Source: Mangifera indica (Eukaryota; Streptophyta; Magnoliopsida; Sapindales; Anacardiaceae). From it: DNA of 64,000 bases. Shown here in pieces: positions 36,906 through 49,567 of the stretch. Made by a program: the position numbers and the translations under genes. Below the pieces are notes generated by a model. It worked only from the letters and a program-made list of their open reading frames with translations. It was not told the origin of the DNA and ran no database searches. The DNA is taken from assembly GCF_011075055.1 (NCBI RefSeq), contig NC_058150.1:1860001-1924000 (forward strand). Direction: 5' to 3'. The stretch's first letter is position 1; each line of letters starts with the position of its first letter.

Positions 36906-39349
36906 AGTAACTCTTAAAAAATAATAAATATCCAAAGTTATATATACACAACCATTATTTAATATTTTTCAATTCAATAAAACTTTGTGTCTTAACGTAT
37001 GGTTAATAAATTTTAAATATTTGTCTTACATATTAAATTTGTCCCTTAAAGGATAGTTTGAGTAATAAAGAAAGAGACTCGATGTATAAAAGAGTATAAA
37101 TTCAAGTTTCTTCTGATGATATATCAATATCAAATTCTTGACTTACATAATTTAGTGATTATAAGAGTAATCATTGGATTCGAAGTTTGATCTACTTAAT
37201 ATGATTGATTCGATCATGAAGGGACAATCTAGTTTGGGTGGAGCTTTTCATTGCCAAAAAGTATGTCAAAATTTTCAAGGACACGCAAAATATTTAAAAA
37301 AAAAAAAAGCTTCTAACATGTAAACCAAAGAAATTTAACATTTTTGGGGAAAAAAACTTTGGTAGAATAAGTTTGCTTGTATGCCTTTTTGGCAAACAGA
37401 AAAAAGAAAAAAATAAAGATATACATAATCATCTACTTATTAATTTAATCAGATTTCATATATATTCAAAAAAAATTAATCATAATCCTAATTTAATTAA
37501 ATAAATTAAAATCAACAATGTAATTAATGGGACATCAAAAGAGACAAATTATGTATGGCATTCTTCTCATTAGTTTTTTTTTTTTTAATTTCTAGTTTAC
37601 GTTATGTAAATTTATGCAAACTAGGGTTAATCCAGAACCCTAAAGCGCGTTAAGAGCACATCCAGATGACTGGAGAGTTTGGTGGTTCAAGCAGCTGTTT
37701 CGTCGTACTTTAAGAAGACCAAAACAGAGAAAAGAAAATTAAAAGTAAAAAAAGATGTTCATACTTAAATACACGAATCATAAACATCAAATCCAATTCT
37801 TGGATCCACGTAACCTTAACGCAGACTCCAGGGTTTATTATACTTTTGTCGTACTTTATTTATACTAAGTTATTTTGTACTGCTTTATCCTCTCTCTTCT
37901 TTGTTCTTGAAATGACAAATATTACTTTATTTTTATTCAGAATATTTTACACTTTTGAAAAAGATTATTAAAGTTTCATTAGAATTATTGTATTGTATTT
38001 CTCCATTATACTTTGCTGGGTCCAATCACCTGCTTATGTTGCTATTAAAAAGTTTACACTCGTTTAATAGTTAAAGTTCATATTAAAAAGGTATTTGTAT
38101 AAGTCATTTTAATGATTCTTTCCTGGCCATGGAAGCATGTTCTATTTTATACCTTTCTTCGAAATCTATTCTTATTTCTATTTACAAACTTTGATTTCAT
38201 TCTGCAATAACTTTTGTTTTTTTTTTTTTTGGTTTCACTTCTTTTGAAAATTTTCTTGCCATCAATATTTATAATTCCATTTGTACAAATGTTTGAAGAT
38301 TGAAGTTGTTTATTCGATCATAGTTGATCGTCGACAACCCTCTTTCATTATTATCAATCAGAAAAGGCCTTTTTTGGTTGGATTTTATTAGAAAATCCTT
38401 CCTTCAGTAAGATATATTTCACCTGTAAGGATGATAATATCTCATATCCACCTTCCCAAGATAACACGTTGAAGTCTTAGAGAGAACAACTTTGAATTGG
38501 TTTACAACTAGCTTTAAGATGTATCAGTACAATAAATCATAATATAAGATTGACCAAAAGTCAACCATGCATGTCCGATTCTTGATCTTAGGGACCAAAG
38601 TATCCTGATACATGAACTCTTTAATTTAATTTTTAATGTAATAAACTCAAATACAATAAACCCTAAATTTTAATCCCGAAATTCGCCCAACTGCAAAATT
38701 TCTTCAAAGGGTTGGACAAAATTTTTGTTTCTTAAAAATTCAAAGCAATGAGTAGATGGAGTATGGTCCAAGCGTACGTAGTTAAACCCCCAAGGCTTTC
38801 AAGTTTCAAATCAAATCAAGTCATGCCGGCACAAAAATCACAAGCTACCCAAAACCCTAAAAGGCCGTGCCCCAGCTACAGGTAATACAGAAGCAGAACG
38901 CAAGTGTGTCCCTTTGTCAGTACATAAATTTGAGGCAGGAAGGAAGAAAGAGAGCTTCCGTTTGGGATTGAGATGAGGTCACGTGTGATCTCCAAGTCAA
39001 AACGCAGAGAGAGAGAGAGAGAGAAGGGCCACCGTATAGCTGTCGGCCACGAGGCCGCTGTCACATTCCATTGGAATTGCTTTCTTTTTCTGAAAATATA
39101 TCCCTTGAATTTCTTACAGACCCATCTCTTCTCTTTTCCCATCCGCCTTGCCCTGCTCGTACCTGCTCCTCCACGTCTACCTTTCATCATCACTTCACCT
39201 CCACAGTTTCACTCCCTCCTTCAACAGAGAAAGGATTGAAATTAAACGAAATTATAGTCATAATTAGGAACATTGTAATTAACATTAATGATAAAGTTAA
39301 CGAGGTTTCTTAGTAGTTTAGAGAGTTTATTTTAATTGATGATGAATTA

Positions 39350-39715
39350 ATATGCCCAGATTTATATATGATTAAATTCAATTTAAATAAAATTGAATTT
39401 GGATTTGAATTTATCTCAAAATTGTTCAAATTTGATTTACTAATATAATTGAGTAAAAAATAACTAAAATAATATCATTTTTTATACATATATTGAAATG
39501 ATATTGTTTTAGTTATTTTATATCAAACTTTTTTAAATTAGTTTGACAAGCTAATCTTAAAATTTGAATTCAAATTCAGACTTGAAAATATATAATTTTT
39601 AAATTTTAATTCAAGTTTGAATTCATTTGAATTAAACTTATTTAAAATTTATTTGAATTGAGTTCACTTTTAAGTTTGAATAAATTCAGTTTGAATTTGA
39701 ACTAGATTTAGATGC
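39350..39715. repeat. Dispersed TTGAATTC-rich repeat, copy 2
   Basis: Core TAAAATAATATCATTTTTTA followed by ATTGAAATGATATTGTTTTA, flanked by GAATTTGGATTTGAATTTAT and GAATTCAAATTCAGACTTGA words. Same family as 36489-36905. Confidence 0.55.
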
Positions 39716-40124
39716 TGTGTGGAGAAAAATACTGTTGGTGAGTTTGATTAAAATTGCGGAGGTCTGCAGATTGTTTGAGGCTTTTAATAAAGAGGGTTTG
39801 GCTAACTATAACCTTGTTTATCCCAATCCTTAAAAAACAAAACATAGGTCCCCCGAAACCTAGGGCAGCAGCAGAGACAGGGAGAGAGAGAGTGCTTCAG
39901 TTTCTTACTGAAGTTCAGAGTAAAAAAAAAAAAAAGCTATTTTTCTCTCTATGATAATCAAATCTCTCTCCTTCCTTCAATGGCTGAACAAACGTAACAT
40001 TTATGTCATAAAAACCGAACCCACGAGGGTAACCTTTCAATACAAGAACACAATAAAATAAAGCAAGGGAGGTAGCAAAGTCGAAAGAGTACGAAACCTT
40101 CCACCAACTCTGCTTTCATATTGG

Positions 40125-40375
40125 ATTTGAATTCAAGTTTTGAATTCAGTTCGATATTATAACCAAGTAAAAATTAACTAAAATAAAATTGTTATAATAC
40201 GTATCGATTAAAACGATATTATTTTATATTTTTAGTCAATTTATATTAAAATATTTTAAGCTTGTGAGATCGATAAGTTGAACACCTTCAATCTCAAACT
40301 TGAAAATATTTAACTTTAAACTCAAATTCGTTTAAACCAAACTCGTTTTTGAATTCGAATAAAGCCAAACTATTA
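40125..40375. repeat. Dispersed TTGAATTC-rich repeat, copy 3
   Basis: TTTGAATTCAAGTTTTGAAT at the left, core ATTAAAACGATATTATTTTA, and TTTAAACCAAACTCGTTTTT with GAATTCGAATAAAGCC at the right. Confidence 0.6.
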
Positions 40376-41436
40376 TATTATACCTGATGAGATACTAGGG
40401 GGTTTAATGTGATTATTAAAAGGAATTAGCTACACTTTTTATTTGGTGGCTTGGACAAACGGTATATCAGTGTGGGTTAATAGGGTTTTTACTAGGTTTT
40501 TGATGAGCCACCGGTAACTATAAGAAATTCGTATTATCAATAGGAAATTTCGATTAATGAGCTCTAACTGTGCTCCTCTAGATTGAGAGGTATTTAAACA
40601 AATCACTGTATGCTAAATGAAGTTTGATTCTAATGATTCTTAAAAGATAATTTGAATGGTAATACAAGAGTTTTACGTAAAAAAGATATGAGTTTAAATT
40701 TTTTTCGACGATATTTCAAAGTTAAAATTTTTATTTACCTATTTTGTAAGTATCTAATTACTCTTAAAATCAGATTGACCGCATCAACAATCATTTTACC
40801 ATATAAGTTCCAGTATAGTCTTGAAGCAATGATGATTAAACCTGAATGGGGTTACATGGGTTTAATTACATATATTTGTAAACTTATCAAATTAAACTAT
40901 TTTTTTATTATCAAATTAACCATATCAAATAACTAAAATTTTAGATTCAATAACTATTCTTATAATCATTAACTCAAGTAAACTTAAGGTTAATCTTAAA
41001 ATATGGTTAAAAAAATTTGAAATTATATATCTTTTTTTATACATCGAATCTTTTCCTCCGAATTGGCATAATTTTATAATATTGGTTTAGGGAATCAGAT
41101 TTTTTTCTCGTGTAAAAAATGAAGAAAAGCAAAATCTTGGTGTCATGTCTTGGGTTGGTGTTGTTGGACAAGATCATTAATTTTTTAGCATAAACAGTGA
41201 TGAACTTTAATTTAAGCATCGGATAATTTCTTTTTTTATTTGTCCAATCATTATACGATTAGCACTCTGTTGACACAAGAATCGATTCCCTAATTAATTA
41301 TAAAAGAAAGTCTGATCTTTCTATTCTACTGCAAAGCAACATATGATATTATCTTCTTCTTGTTTATTTGATAGTTGCATTTCTATAATTAATATTATAA
41401 TTTAATATATACTTAAAATAATTATATTACAAACAG

Positions 41437-41439
<3 letters not shown>

Positions 41440-41507
<68 letters not shown>
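41440..41507. repeat. (TA)n(CA)n compound microsatellite
   Basis: About 27 TA units run directly into about seven CA units. Confidence 0.95.
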
Positions 41508-41884
41508 TAAAGAACAGTTTGTTTTAGTTGTTTTTAATTGTCAATATGAGCAGATTTATAATAATAATAATAATTATTATTATAATTTACAATTAAGTCA
41601 AATATTAAAATATGTTTATAGGATATCAAAAAGGAACTTCAAGAAAAGAAGGATGTGGATAAATAAATAATTATTAGCCAATATTATATGTGAATTAATT
41701 TGAAGAAAACAATGTTAGATCTTCTCTAGATATTGTAAAATACTAAACTGTTCTTCTGTTACTGTGAAGCTATCTCCATTACATAAACAATTTACTTAAT
41801 TATATTATTCAACTTGTTTCTTTTAATTTTTTTTATTAAATCACATATTGAACATAAAGACATATCAAGAATAGGGTAGACCAG

Positions 41885-42300
41885 AACCAAACTGATTCAA
41901 TCTTAAAAACCGATTTGATTTAGTTTGGTTTGGCTTAAATTTGCTTAATTTGAATTTAAATCGAACTCAAACCAAGAGAGTCAGTTTGTTTTTTAAACTG
42001 AATCGAATTCAAGTTAGAAAAAGTTTGACTTGATTAAACCAGAGTTTGATACAAATTTATAATTCAAATTTGTGAATCAGATTTGTGACTAAAGTCACAT
42101 TATTTTACTAATAAGTAGTGAACTCGACCTATAAATTTAAGTTATAATTTATGAATTTGAACTAAATTTAAATTGATATCAACTGAATCAAACTATTTTT
42201 ATTTAAATTGAATTCAAATTAATCTTAATTTTAATTTAATAATTTAAATTGAATTCAAATTAAATCAATTTTTATTAAAATTTAACTTAAACTAGAAAAT
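41885..42300. repeat. Dispersed TTGAATTC-rich repeat, copy 4 (diverged)
   Basis: Dense in AACTCAAACC, TTTGAATTTAAATCGAAC and AATTGAATTCAAATTAA words. The central near-palindrome is only weakly seen. Confidence 0.5.
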
Positions 42301-43421
42301 GTTCAAGCTCGGTTGTAGTCACGACAAGAACCTCCGAATTCAAGAAGAGTGACAGAAAAAAGTGGAAAAGCACAAACAACTATATGTGGACAAAAAAGCT
42401 CCACTGTAATTATAATGTTAATTAGCTGTGTTAATTAATTAAAAAATACTCCAAAACTCATCAGCATCAGTGTGTGTATATATAAAATGTTTCCTGCTTA
42501 CACAAAAGCCAACTAGCAAAGCCCACTTTAATAGTAATTAATTAAATGTAAAATGTTTCCTGTTGCAGGTCCTACAATTAATTAAGAAAATTGACAGCCA
42601 AACAAATCCATTACCGCATAGATTCCAATCCTTGGTAGCAAAAAGAAAAAGTTGAAAGAAAATTATGGGTGCTACACTACGACCATGAGTGGCCCACGTG
42701 GCTGATTTTCTTAATCTTGTTTACCGAATTATTAATATATAAAGAAACTAATTATGTTTGGTAAAACCAATAGGAATTTCTTCTTTAGTGGGAATAACCA
42801 AATTATTAAATCTCACCAATTGTCTCTTAATCCAAATAAGACAAAATGAGTGACCATGAATATATCATATATTCTCAAGCTTTGGGTTATGTGGACGCTT
42901 AACCCGATAAACATACTAATAACTTGAGTGTGTAAATAAAATATTATTGTTTTGATTAATTTAAAACAATGCCATTTTGCATTAGTTATATTATGTAATT
43001 AATACGAAACAACATTTTTACTATATAATTTAACATTAAAACAAAGTTGTTTCTATATTTATGAGCTTGATCAAACTGAGTTGTATTTATAGTACTTAGT
43101 TTACAAGAGTTAAACTCAAACATCACCCATTATATTAAGTTTGAACTAATCTCCTTCCAAAACTTCTCACACTTGGGAAGGTCTAAACTCAAACTTAGTT
43201 TAATTCAAATCTACTCATATCTTTAATTATAGTAATAGGATAAGAAAAGTTAAAAGTAGAAGTAGAGAAGTTTCCTATTGTATATTATCTTTTCAACTTT
43301 TAGACTTAGAAATCAAATCTCTCCAATTACTCAATCAAACATAAACTCTGTAAAAATGGTGACATATATGATACAATAAATAAAACTCAAAAATTAGAGT
43401 TCATGTAATATTAGTAGGTAG

Positions 43422-43738
43422 TGTTATAATATTAATTTAAATATGAAAGATAAAGAAATGAAGGAAAAATTAAAGGAAGGAAGTGAGGCAGAATTGAGAG
43501 AGTAATTTTATATAGAATTCAGATGTTTCTCAATTGTGATTACAAGTGATAGAAAAAGGGGGTTTATGTAGCAGTTTGTTGTCACCCTTTTTACCTAATA
43601 CATTGACTAACACCCTTTTGTTTTTCTTTTCCTGCGTCAGCCTTTCCAATTTCTTCCTCCATGTGATTGCCATAATAAATGCTTTCCCACCCCTTTTTCT
43701 TGACTTCATTTGGTGGAAAGTCATCTGGATCTGTAACA
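43422..43738 (-). repeat. 3' LTR of the copia element
   Basis: 317 bp starting TGTTATAATATTAATTTAAA and ending GGATCTGTAACA in plus orientation. On the minus strand it is preceded by a purine tract, TCTAAGAGAGAG (43739-43750), the probable polypurine primer site. Confidence 0.9.
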
Positions 43739-44254
43739 CTCTCTCTTAGATTTTCACCACTTACAAATAATTATATTAACATTGTTAAAAAAAAACTCAA
43801 TGGGATAAAAACAGAAGCAAAGAAACATAATTATTTAATATCTTGTAAGTTGGTGTTGGACGTGCTTAAACTGCCTCATTAAAAACTTTACTAGGAAAAC
43901 CAAGTGGGACAAAACCTAGTGAAGGAAAAAAGAGTACAGTGCACCTTTTGTTTAATATTTGATAAACTTAAAAATTTTGCCTAATGAATGCTCTCCCCTC
44001 TTTGTAGTAGGATTAACTTAATTGCTTGTTAAGCTGTCACATACCGATGTTATACACTAACTTTTCAAATGTTGATGTCGATAGTGTCTTAGTGAACAAA
44101 TCTGTAAGATTCTCACTAGATCTTATTTGCTTGACATCAATCTTTTTTACTTTGCTAGAGTTTATGAATGTAAAAGAACTTCGATGAAATATGTTTGGTT
44201 ATGTCTCCTTTGATGTATCCACCTTTAATTTGGGTAGTACATGTTGCATTTTCT

Positions 44255-44686
44255 TCATATAATATGGAATAAGCGTCTGTTGTAGAAGAAAGACTGCATG
44301 CATTCTGGATATGATGGGTGACAGATCATAACCATATGCTCTTGACCGGCCTCATGGAGAGCTAAACTTTCTGAATGATTTGAAGAAGTTGCAACCAAGG
44401 TCTGTTTGATAGAGCCCCATGATATAGTTGTGTCATTATAAGTGAAAACATATCCCGTCTGTGAACGGGCCTTATCGGGGTTAGAAAGATAATCAACATT
44501 TACATATCCAACCAAACTAGGATTTTTAGAGGATTTGACATAATAAAATAATCTCAAATATATAGTTTCACATAAGTAACAAAGTATATGTTTGATTCCA
44601 TTCCAGTGGCGACGGGTTGGTGTAGAGCTAAATCCGGCCAATAAATTAACTGCGAATGATATATTCAGTCTCGTGCATTGGACCAA
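44255..44686 (-). pseudogene. Copia RNase H domain remnant
   Basis: An open stretch of 143 codons. NPSLVGYVNVDYLSNPDKAR, SQTGYVFTYNDTTISWGSIK and QTLVATSSNHSESLALHEAG match the copia RNase H block. In relatives the first block carries the catalytic Asp (Y-A-D-A). Here the positions read VNVD, so at least one catalytic residue is probably lost. The start is arbitrary because it continues an interrupted polyprotein. Confidence 0.88.
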
Positions 44687-45480
44687 ATATAATAATGCTC
44701 TAATGACATTAAGATATGGTCATTCAGAACCAAGTATCTTTTTATCTTCTTCTTTAGGACGAAAAAGGTCTTTTTTAGATCAAGAGACCGAACAACCATT
44801 GTGGTGCTCAAAGGATAAGCCTTATCCATATTAAAGTATTTTAATAATTTTTCAATATACGTTGATTGATAGATAAGTATTCCATTTGAATTGTGTTTAA
44901 TCTGCAGCCGAGACAATATTTTGTTTTCCCCAAATCCTTCATTTCAAATTCTTTTTTCAGATATTCAACAGTTTTTGAGAGCTCTTCAAGAGTTTCAATT
45001 AAATTCATGTCATCAACATAAACTGCTATAATAGTAAATCCCGATTCTGACATTTTGATAAAGACACATGGGCATATAGAGTTATTCTTATAGCCCTCTT
45101 TTTTCAAATATTCATTGAGACGATTATACCACATACATTTGGATTGTTTTAATCCGTACAATGATCGTTGTAATTTAATTGAGTACATGTCTCTTGAATT
45201 GACCTTTTTTGCTTTAGGCAATTTGTATCTTTCAGGGAGTTTCATATAAATTTTAGTGTCCAAATTTTCATACAAATAAACAGTAACTACGTCAATTAGA
45301 CACATATCCAGTCCTTCAGAGACTGTTAAACTGATTAAATATTTGAATGTGATTTTATCTATTATAGGTGCATATGTTTCATCAAAGTCTATATTGAGCC
45401 TTTGAGAAAAGCCCTGGACTACAAGTCTGGCTTTATATCTAGCAATTTCATTTTTTTTATTTCATTTTTCTCATTTCTTT
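44665..45480 (-). pseudogene. Copia reverse transcriptase remnant
   Basis: Several frames together give YKWIFVRKRNEKNEI, a frameshift in an A-rich stretch near 45460, then EIARYKARLVVQGFSQRLNI, DFDETYAPI, DVVTVYLYENLDTKIYMKLP, SLYGLKQSKCMWYNRLNEYL and the catalytic box AVYVDDMNLI. FEMKDLGKTKYCLGCRL and STYIEKLLKYFNMDKAYPLS follow. The YVDD box is still intact, but the frame is interrupted by a stop after ILKNY (44841) and by the frameshift. Confidence 0.92.
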
Positions 45481-45938
45481 TTCTCACAAATATCCATTTA
45501 TACCCAACGAGTTGTACGTCTTGAGGTGTTAGAACTACAGACCCAAACACTTGACGTTTTGCTAGAGAAACTAATTCTACTTGAATTGCTTATTCCCATT
45601 TAGGCCAATTATGTCTTTATTTGCACTCAATCATAGTACGTGGCTCAAAATCATCATTATTCAGAATTTTAATAACTACTGCAAATAAAAATATATCATC
45701 AATTATAATTGTTTCACGATTTCACATCTCTCGTGTATAAACATAATTTAAAGATATTTCAATATTCTCATTTTCCTATTCTTCAAGATTTTATACCACT
45801 TCAGGGGTTTGTGCCACTTCAGGGGCTTGAGTCTCTTTAGGGATCATAACCTCTTCTGGAGGAGTATTAGAGAGTAGATTTTTTATTTATCTTAGAATCA
45901 TCATGATTGATATTTGTTTAATTATTTGCCTTTCTTTT

Positions 45939-46519
45939 TCAAAGAACAGTGTCCTTCGATCCAACAAGTCTAACACGTTTCTGGCGTGAGGTAGATTGAT
46001 CAGTTACGGCTCTAATGGACTGTTTAGCAGTCACATTGATTCTTGCTAGTGTATTAGCAGTTGAAACATGTGATCTTGTCACTTTTGTTGTATCTACAAA
46101 TGCATCAGACATTTGGTTGGTAACAATTTGTAAACGCACTATCCTCTGTACTTCAGTTTCACTTTGGGATGTGCGAGGATCTAAATAAGACATGGTAGGT
46201 ACATATAAAGTAAGTTCATACCTAACTTCAGGAAGCATTTTCTTTATCCCTAAAGGCGGGAAAGTTGTCTCATCAAAGTGACAATCTGCAAATCGTATAG
46301 TAAAAAGATCACCTGTTAATAGTTTCAAATACCTAATAATGAATGGGGAATTATATCTAACATATATTTCCAAACGAAGTTGGGTCTCATTTTTTTGCGT
46401 TGAGGAGACGCAATAGAGACATATACAGTACATCCAAATATTCTCAAATAAGATATATTAAGTTGGTAACCAAAGACCAATTGTAAGGGAGAATATTGAT
46501 GATAAGAAGATGGTCGCAA
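45939..46519 (-). pseudogene. Copia polyprotein remnant between integrase and reverse transcriptase
   Basis: Overlapping frames carry YSPLQLVFGYQLNISYLRIF with GCTVYVSIASPQRKKMRP, then SPFIIRYLKLLTGDLFTIRF with ADCHFDETTFPPLG. These are the post-integrase block typical of this copia lineage. The downstream Thr/Ser-rich linker is open to 45939. Confidence 0.85.
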
Positions 46520-46524
46520 GCGAA

Positions 46525-47446
46525 TTAACGCTGCAGTATGTAATATAGCATGTCCCTACATAGAAGTAGGAATTGACCTTTTAGTAATAAAGTACGTGCA
46601 ATTATCTGAAGTCGTTTGATAAGAAACTCAGCTAATCCATTCTGTGTGTGGACATACAAGATTGGATATTCAATCTCAATCCCTATAGACATGCAATAGT
46701 TATCAAATGTTTTGGATATAAATTCATCGGCATTATCTAGCCGTATTGATTTGATCGAATAATCTACGAAATATGTATTTAATTTGATAATTTGTGCTAA
46801 TAGTTTAGCAAATGCAACATTTCGAGTAAGCAATAAACAAACATGAGATCACCGTACAGATGCATCAATTAAGACCATAAAATAATGAAATGACCTACTT
46901 GGTGGATGAATGTGTTCACATATATCCCCTTGAATCCTTTGTAGGAATGATGAGGATTCACCTCCAATTTTGGAGGGAGATGGTCTTATTACTAATTTAC
47001 CTTAAGAATAGGTGATGTAGAATTGTTCACTGGACGATAAAATTTTATGATTATGTAATATATGTCCATGTGAATTTTTAATAATCCTATGCATCATTGT
47101 AGATCCTATGTGGCCTAAACGATCATGCCAAAGTTAAATACTTTTGGATCAACGAACTTCTAGTTTGATACTGCGTAGGTTTCAATTGCTTTTATGATTA
47201 TATAATACAATCCAGATGATAAAACATATAATTTTTCTAGTATAAGCGTTCTTTCGAGGCATTACTAGTTATATAGATGAATTTTGTACCATTTCCACTC
47301 ATGGTTTCAAGATAGTAACCATTTTTTCTTATATCCTTAAAACTTAGTAGATTTCTTCTAGATCTACTAGAATATAATGCATCATTGATGCTTAATTTGG
47401 TCTCATTGTTTAACATAATTGTGGCTCTTTCGGAGCCTTCTATCAA
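46525..47446 (-). pseudogene. Copia gag-pre-integrase and integrase remnants
   Basis: The 47237-47446 stretch reads INDALYSSRSRRNLLSFKDI with RKNGYYLETM, the gag-pre-integrase block ahead of the zinc-binding region. The 46525-46833 stretch reads SIRLDNADEFISKTFDNYCM and then YVHTQNGLAEFLIKRLQIIA, covering the second Asp and the Glu of the DD35E integrase core. The segment between them is full of stops. Confidence 0.85.
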
Positions 47447-48016
47447 ATTAATTGATCATAATATGATATTTACTTTAGCTTCAATTAATATTAAAGTTAA
47501 GAAAAATTTCTTTTCCTTGAGAATTGTATACGTTGTTGCATTATCTACCAAAACACGTCTCCCACATCAGTTTTTGAAGTCAATGCTTCAATTTTGGAGT
47601 CTATTTCCTTTCATTTAAAAATTACGTTAGTTATAACGTACACAAAATATTGAAAGGAAGAGAACATGATACTAAAAGACAAAATAATATTTATGAGTCC
47701 AAAATATATATGATGAACTTATAAAAATCTTGGGCACCCTTATCACTATTCAAGTGACCCATATTATTATTCTTTGTAAGAGGATTTGAAACATAAAAAA
47801 TCATTAGATCGATAGGATCTAACTTATAAAAAATTTAATTTTTATGAGTGGTTAATATAAATCCACCCAATGTTTGTGTGTATTACAGGTACACCACCAA
47901 TGACATTTATAACCACACTTATTATTTTATGGTTTACTCTGCATTATAATTTACTTCGTCTCAGTCTTGGTTCACTTCTGGTGATGTGATTGAGATTTTC
48001 TATTATTTCTCACATC

Positions 48017-48145
48017 CATGATAACTACTTCTGATAGTTGCGATCACTTCAGGGAACGATATAATACTTATAGAGTGAGTTACTCATACTCATGATAACT
48101 ATTTCTGGTAGTTGCATTCACTTCAGGGAACGATGTATAACAAGA
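48017..48145. repeat. 74-bp tandem repeat inside the copia element
   Basis: CATGATAACTACTTCTGATA at 48017 recurs as CATGATAACTATTTCTGGTA at 48091, each followed by GTTGCxxTCACTTCAGGGAA and CGAT. There are two copies with period 74. Confidence 0.8.
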
Positions 48146-48509
48146 AAATATTAATTCAAAATTTTTTTTTCGATATTGCTACTATAGGAGTATGACATAA
48201 AATGTGTGGAATATTTTATCTTCCACATTCAGAAAAAGATTCTAAACATTACAGAATTATACGAAATTATAGAACCATTGAGAGTATTATTGAATCTGAT
48301 GTTCAAATCTATCTTTCAAATTTCTCCACAAATTTGATGAATTTATCATTATATCCATATTTCGGCTTGCAATCATTCAGAGATATGATGCCGAAAGATA
48401 ATAGTTTTGTATTTATCCTTTTGTGACATTTTATTTAGTTAGTTTTCAAGACTCATAAATTCTAGGTGAAGACTCATGCAACAAGCTCATTTAATATTAT
48501 CCATATAAT

Positions 48510-48730
48510 TTTAGTAACTTCATGTTTAATTATTGCCATATTTACAAAACGTCTGGTTTTGTAGACAATATATATAAGTTAATTTTTGAAACTTCAGGTT
48601 CAACTATTATCTTATATTTATAAAATAGCTGATTTTGTAGGAGAAATATTGAGATTAATTTTGGAAGCTTCAGGTCCATCTATTATTTTATATCTACAAA
48701 ACTTATGGTTTTATAATTAGTATTCAAAAT
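48510..48730. repeat. Degenerate ~76-bp tandem repeat inside the copia element
   Basis: GAAACTTCAGGTTCAACTAT (48588) and GAAGCTTCAGGTCCATCTAT (48664) are 76 bp apart. An earlier, weaker copy, TAACTTCATGTTTAATTATT, lies near 48515. Each copy also contains a TTTATAAAATAGCTGATTTT or similar block. Confidence 0.7.
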
Positions 48731-49104
48731 ATTATAATATGTATTCTGATTATATTTTTGGAGTTCAAGTCCATATTTTTCACACTTTATGCAAACTTCA
48801 AATTACAAAGGTGATATCATTATTCTAAAATAAAGACTTTGATGAAACTTGGGACTTCCGACTTATATATATGTATTCTCATGATTTGACAAACTTCAAG
48901 TTGCAAATCGTAAAACTTGAGACTTTGGGCCATATATATATTCTCACGATTTTACAAGCTTCAGGTTGTAAATCGGATATAAATAAAAATAAATATTCAA
49001 ATAACTAAATATGCGAATAAATAAATATTCAAATAAATTGAATATAATTATTATAATAAAAATAAATATTCAAATAATATTTATGATTTCAAGTCTAAAT
49101 TTAT

Positions 49105-49370
49105 GATTTCGTAAACTTCAGGTTACGAATGATGTTCAGAATTTCAGATCTAGATTCATGATATTCATGACTGTAGGTCCAGATTCATAATTTTGTAAAC
49201 TTCTAGTTATAAATAATGTTCAGAACTTTGAGTTCAGATTTATGATATTCCAGACTTCAGGTTTAAATTCATAATTTTGTAAACTTCAGGTTACAAATAA
49301 TATTCAGAACTTCGGATCCAGATTTATGATATTCCAAACTTCAAGTATAGATTCAAGGGTTTCAAAACTT
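49105..49370. repeat. 84-bp tandem repeat inside the copia element
   Basis: GTAAACTTCAGGTTACGAAT at 49111, GTAAACTTCTAGTTATAAAT at 49195 and GTAAACTTCAGGTTACAAAT at 49279 are spaced exactly 84 bp apart. The intervening TTCAGAAxTT...GATTxATGATATTC block is also conserved. There are about three copies. Confidence 0.85.
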
Positions 49371-49567
49371 TAGGTTGAGATTTACAATTTTACAAACTTC
49401 GGATTACAAGTATAATATAATTATAAAAAAAAAATTAAATAGAGACATAACAAAAATTAAAAGATAATTAGGATATCATAACTAAGATATTCGTATTTAT
49501 AATATATAAGTAACATAACGACATAATAGAAAAATATAATATATCTGAATTGATTGTGTTGATAACG

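Larger units (their letters stand above)
32960..43421. other. Long AT-rich intergenic region
   Basis: No gene is supported over more than 10 kb. It contains members of two dispersed repeat families (separate entries), a (CT)n tract at about 36421-36448, a (GA)n tract at about 39006-39026, and a TA/CA microsatellite at 41440-41507. An island at 38760-39240 has more even base composition and carries CACGTG, ATTGG and (GA)n, like an isolated promoter and leader without a coding region. Confidence 0.45.

Noticed and set aside
38876..39313. Overlapping frames of 80-105 codons on both strands
   Set aside because: They are produced by (GA)n and CT-rich sequence. Arg/Glu and Ser/Leu runs reflect the repeat, not a protein.
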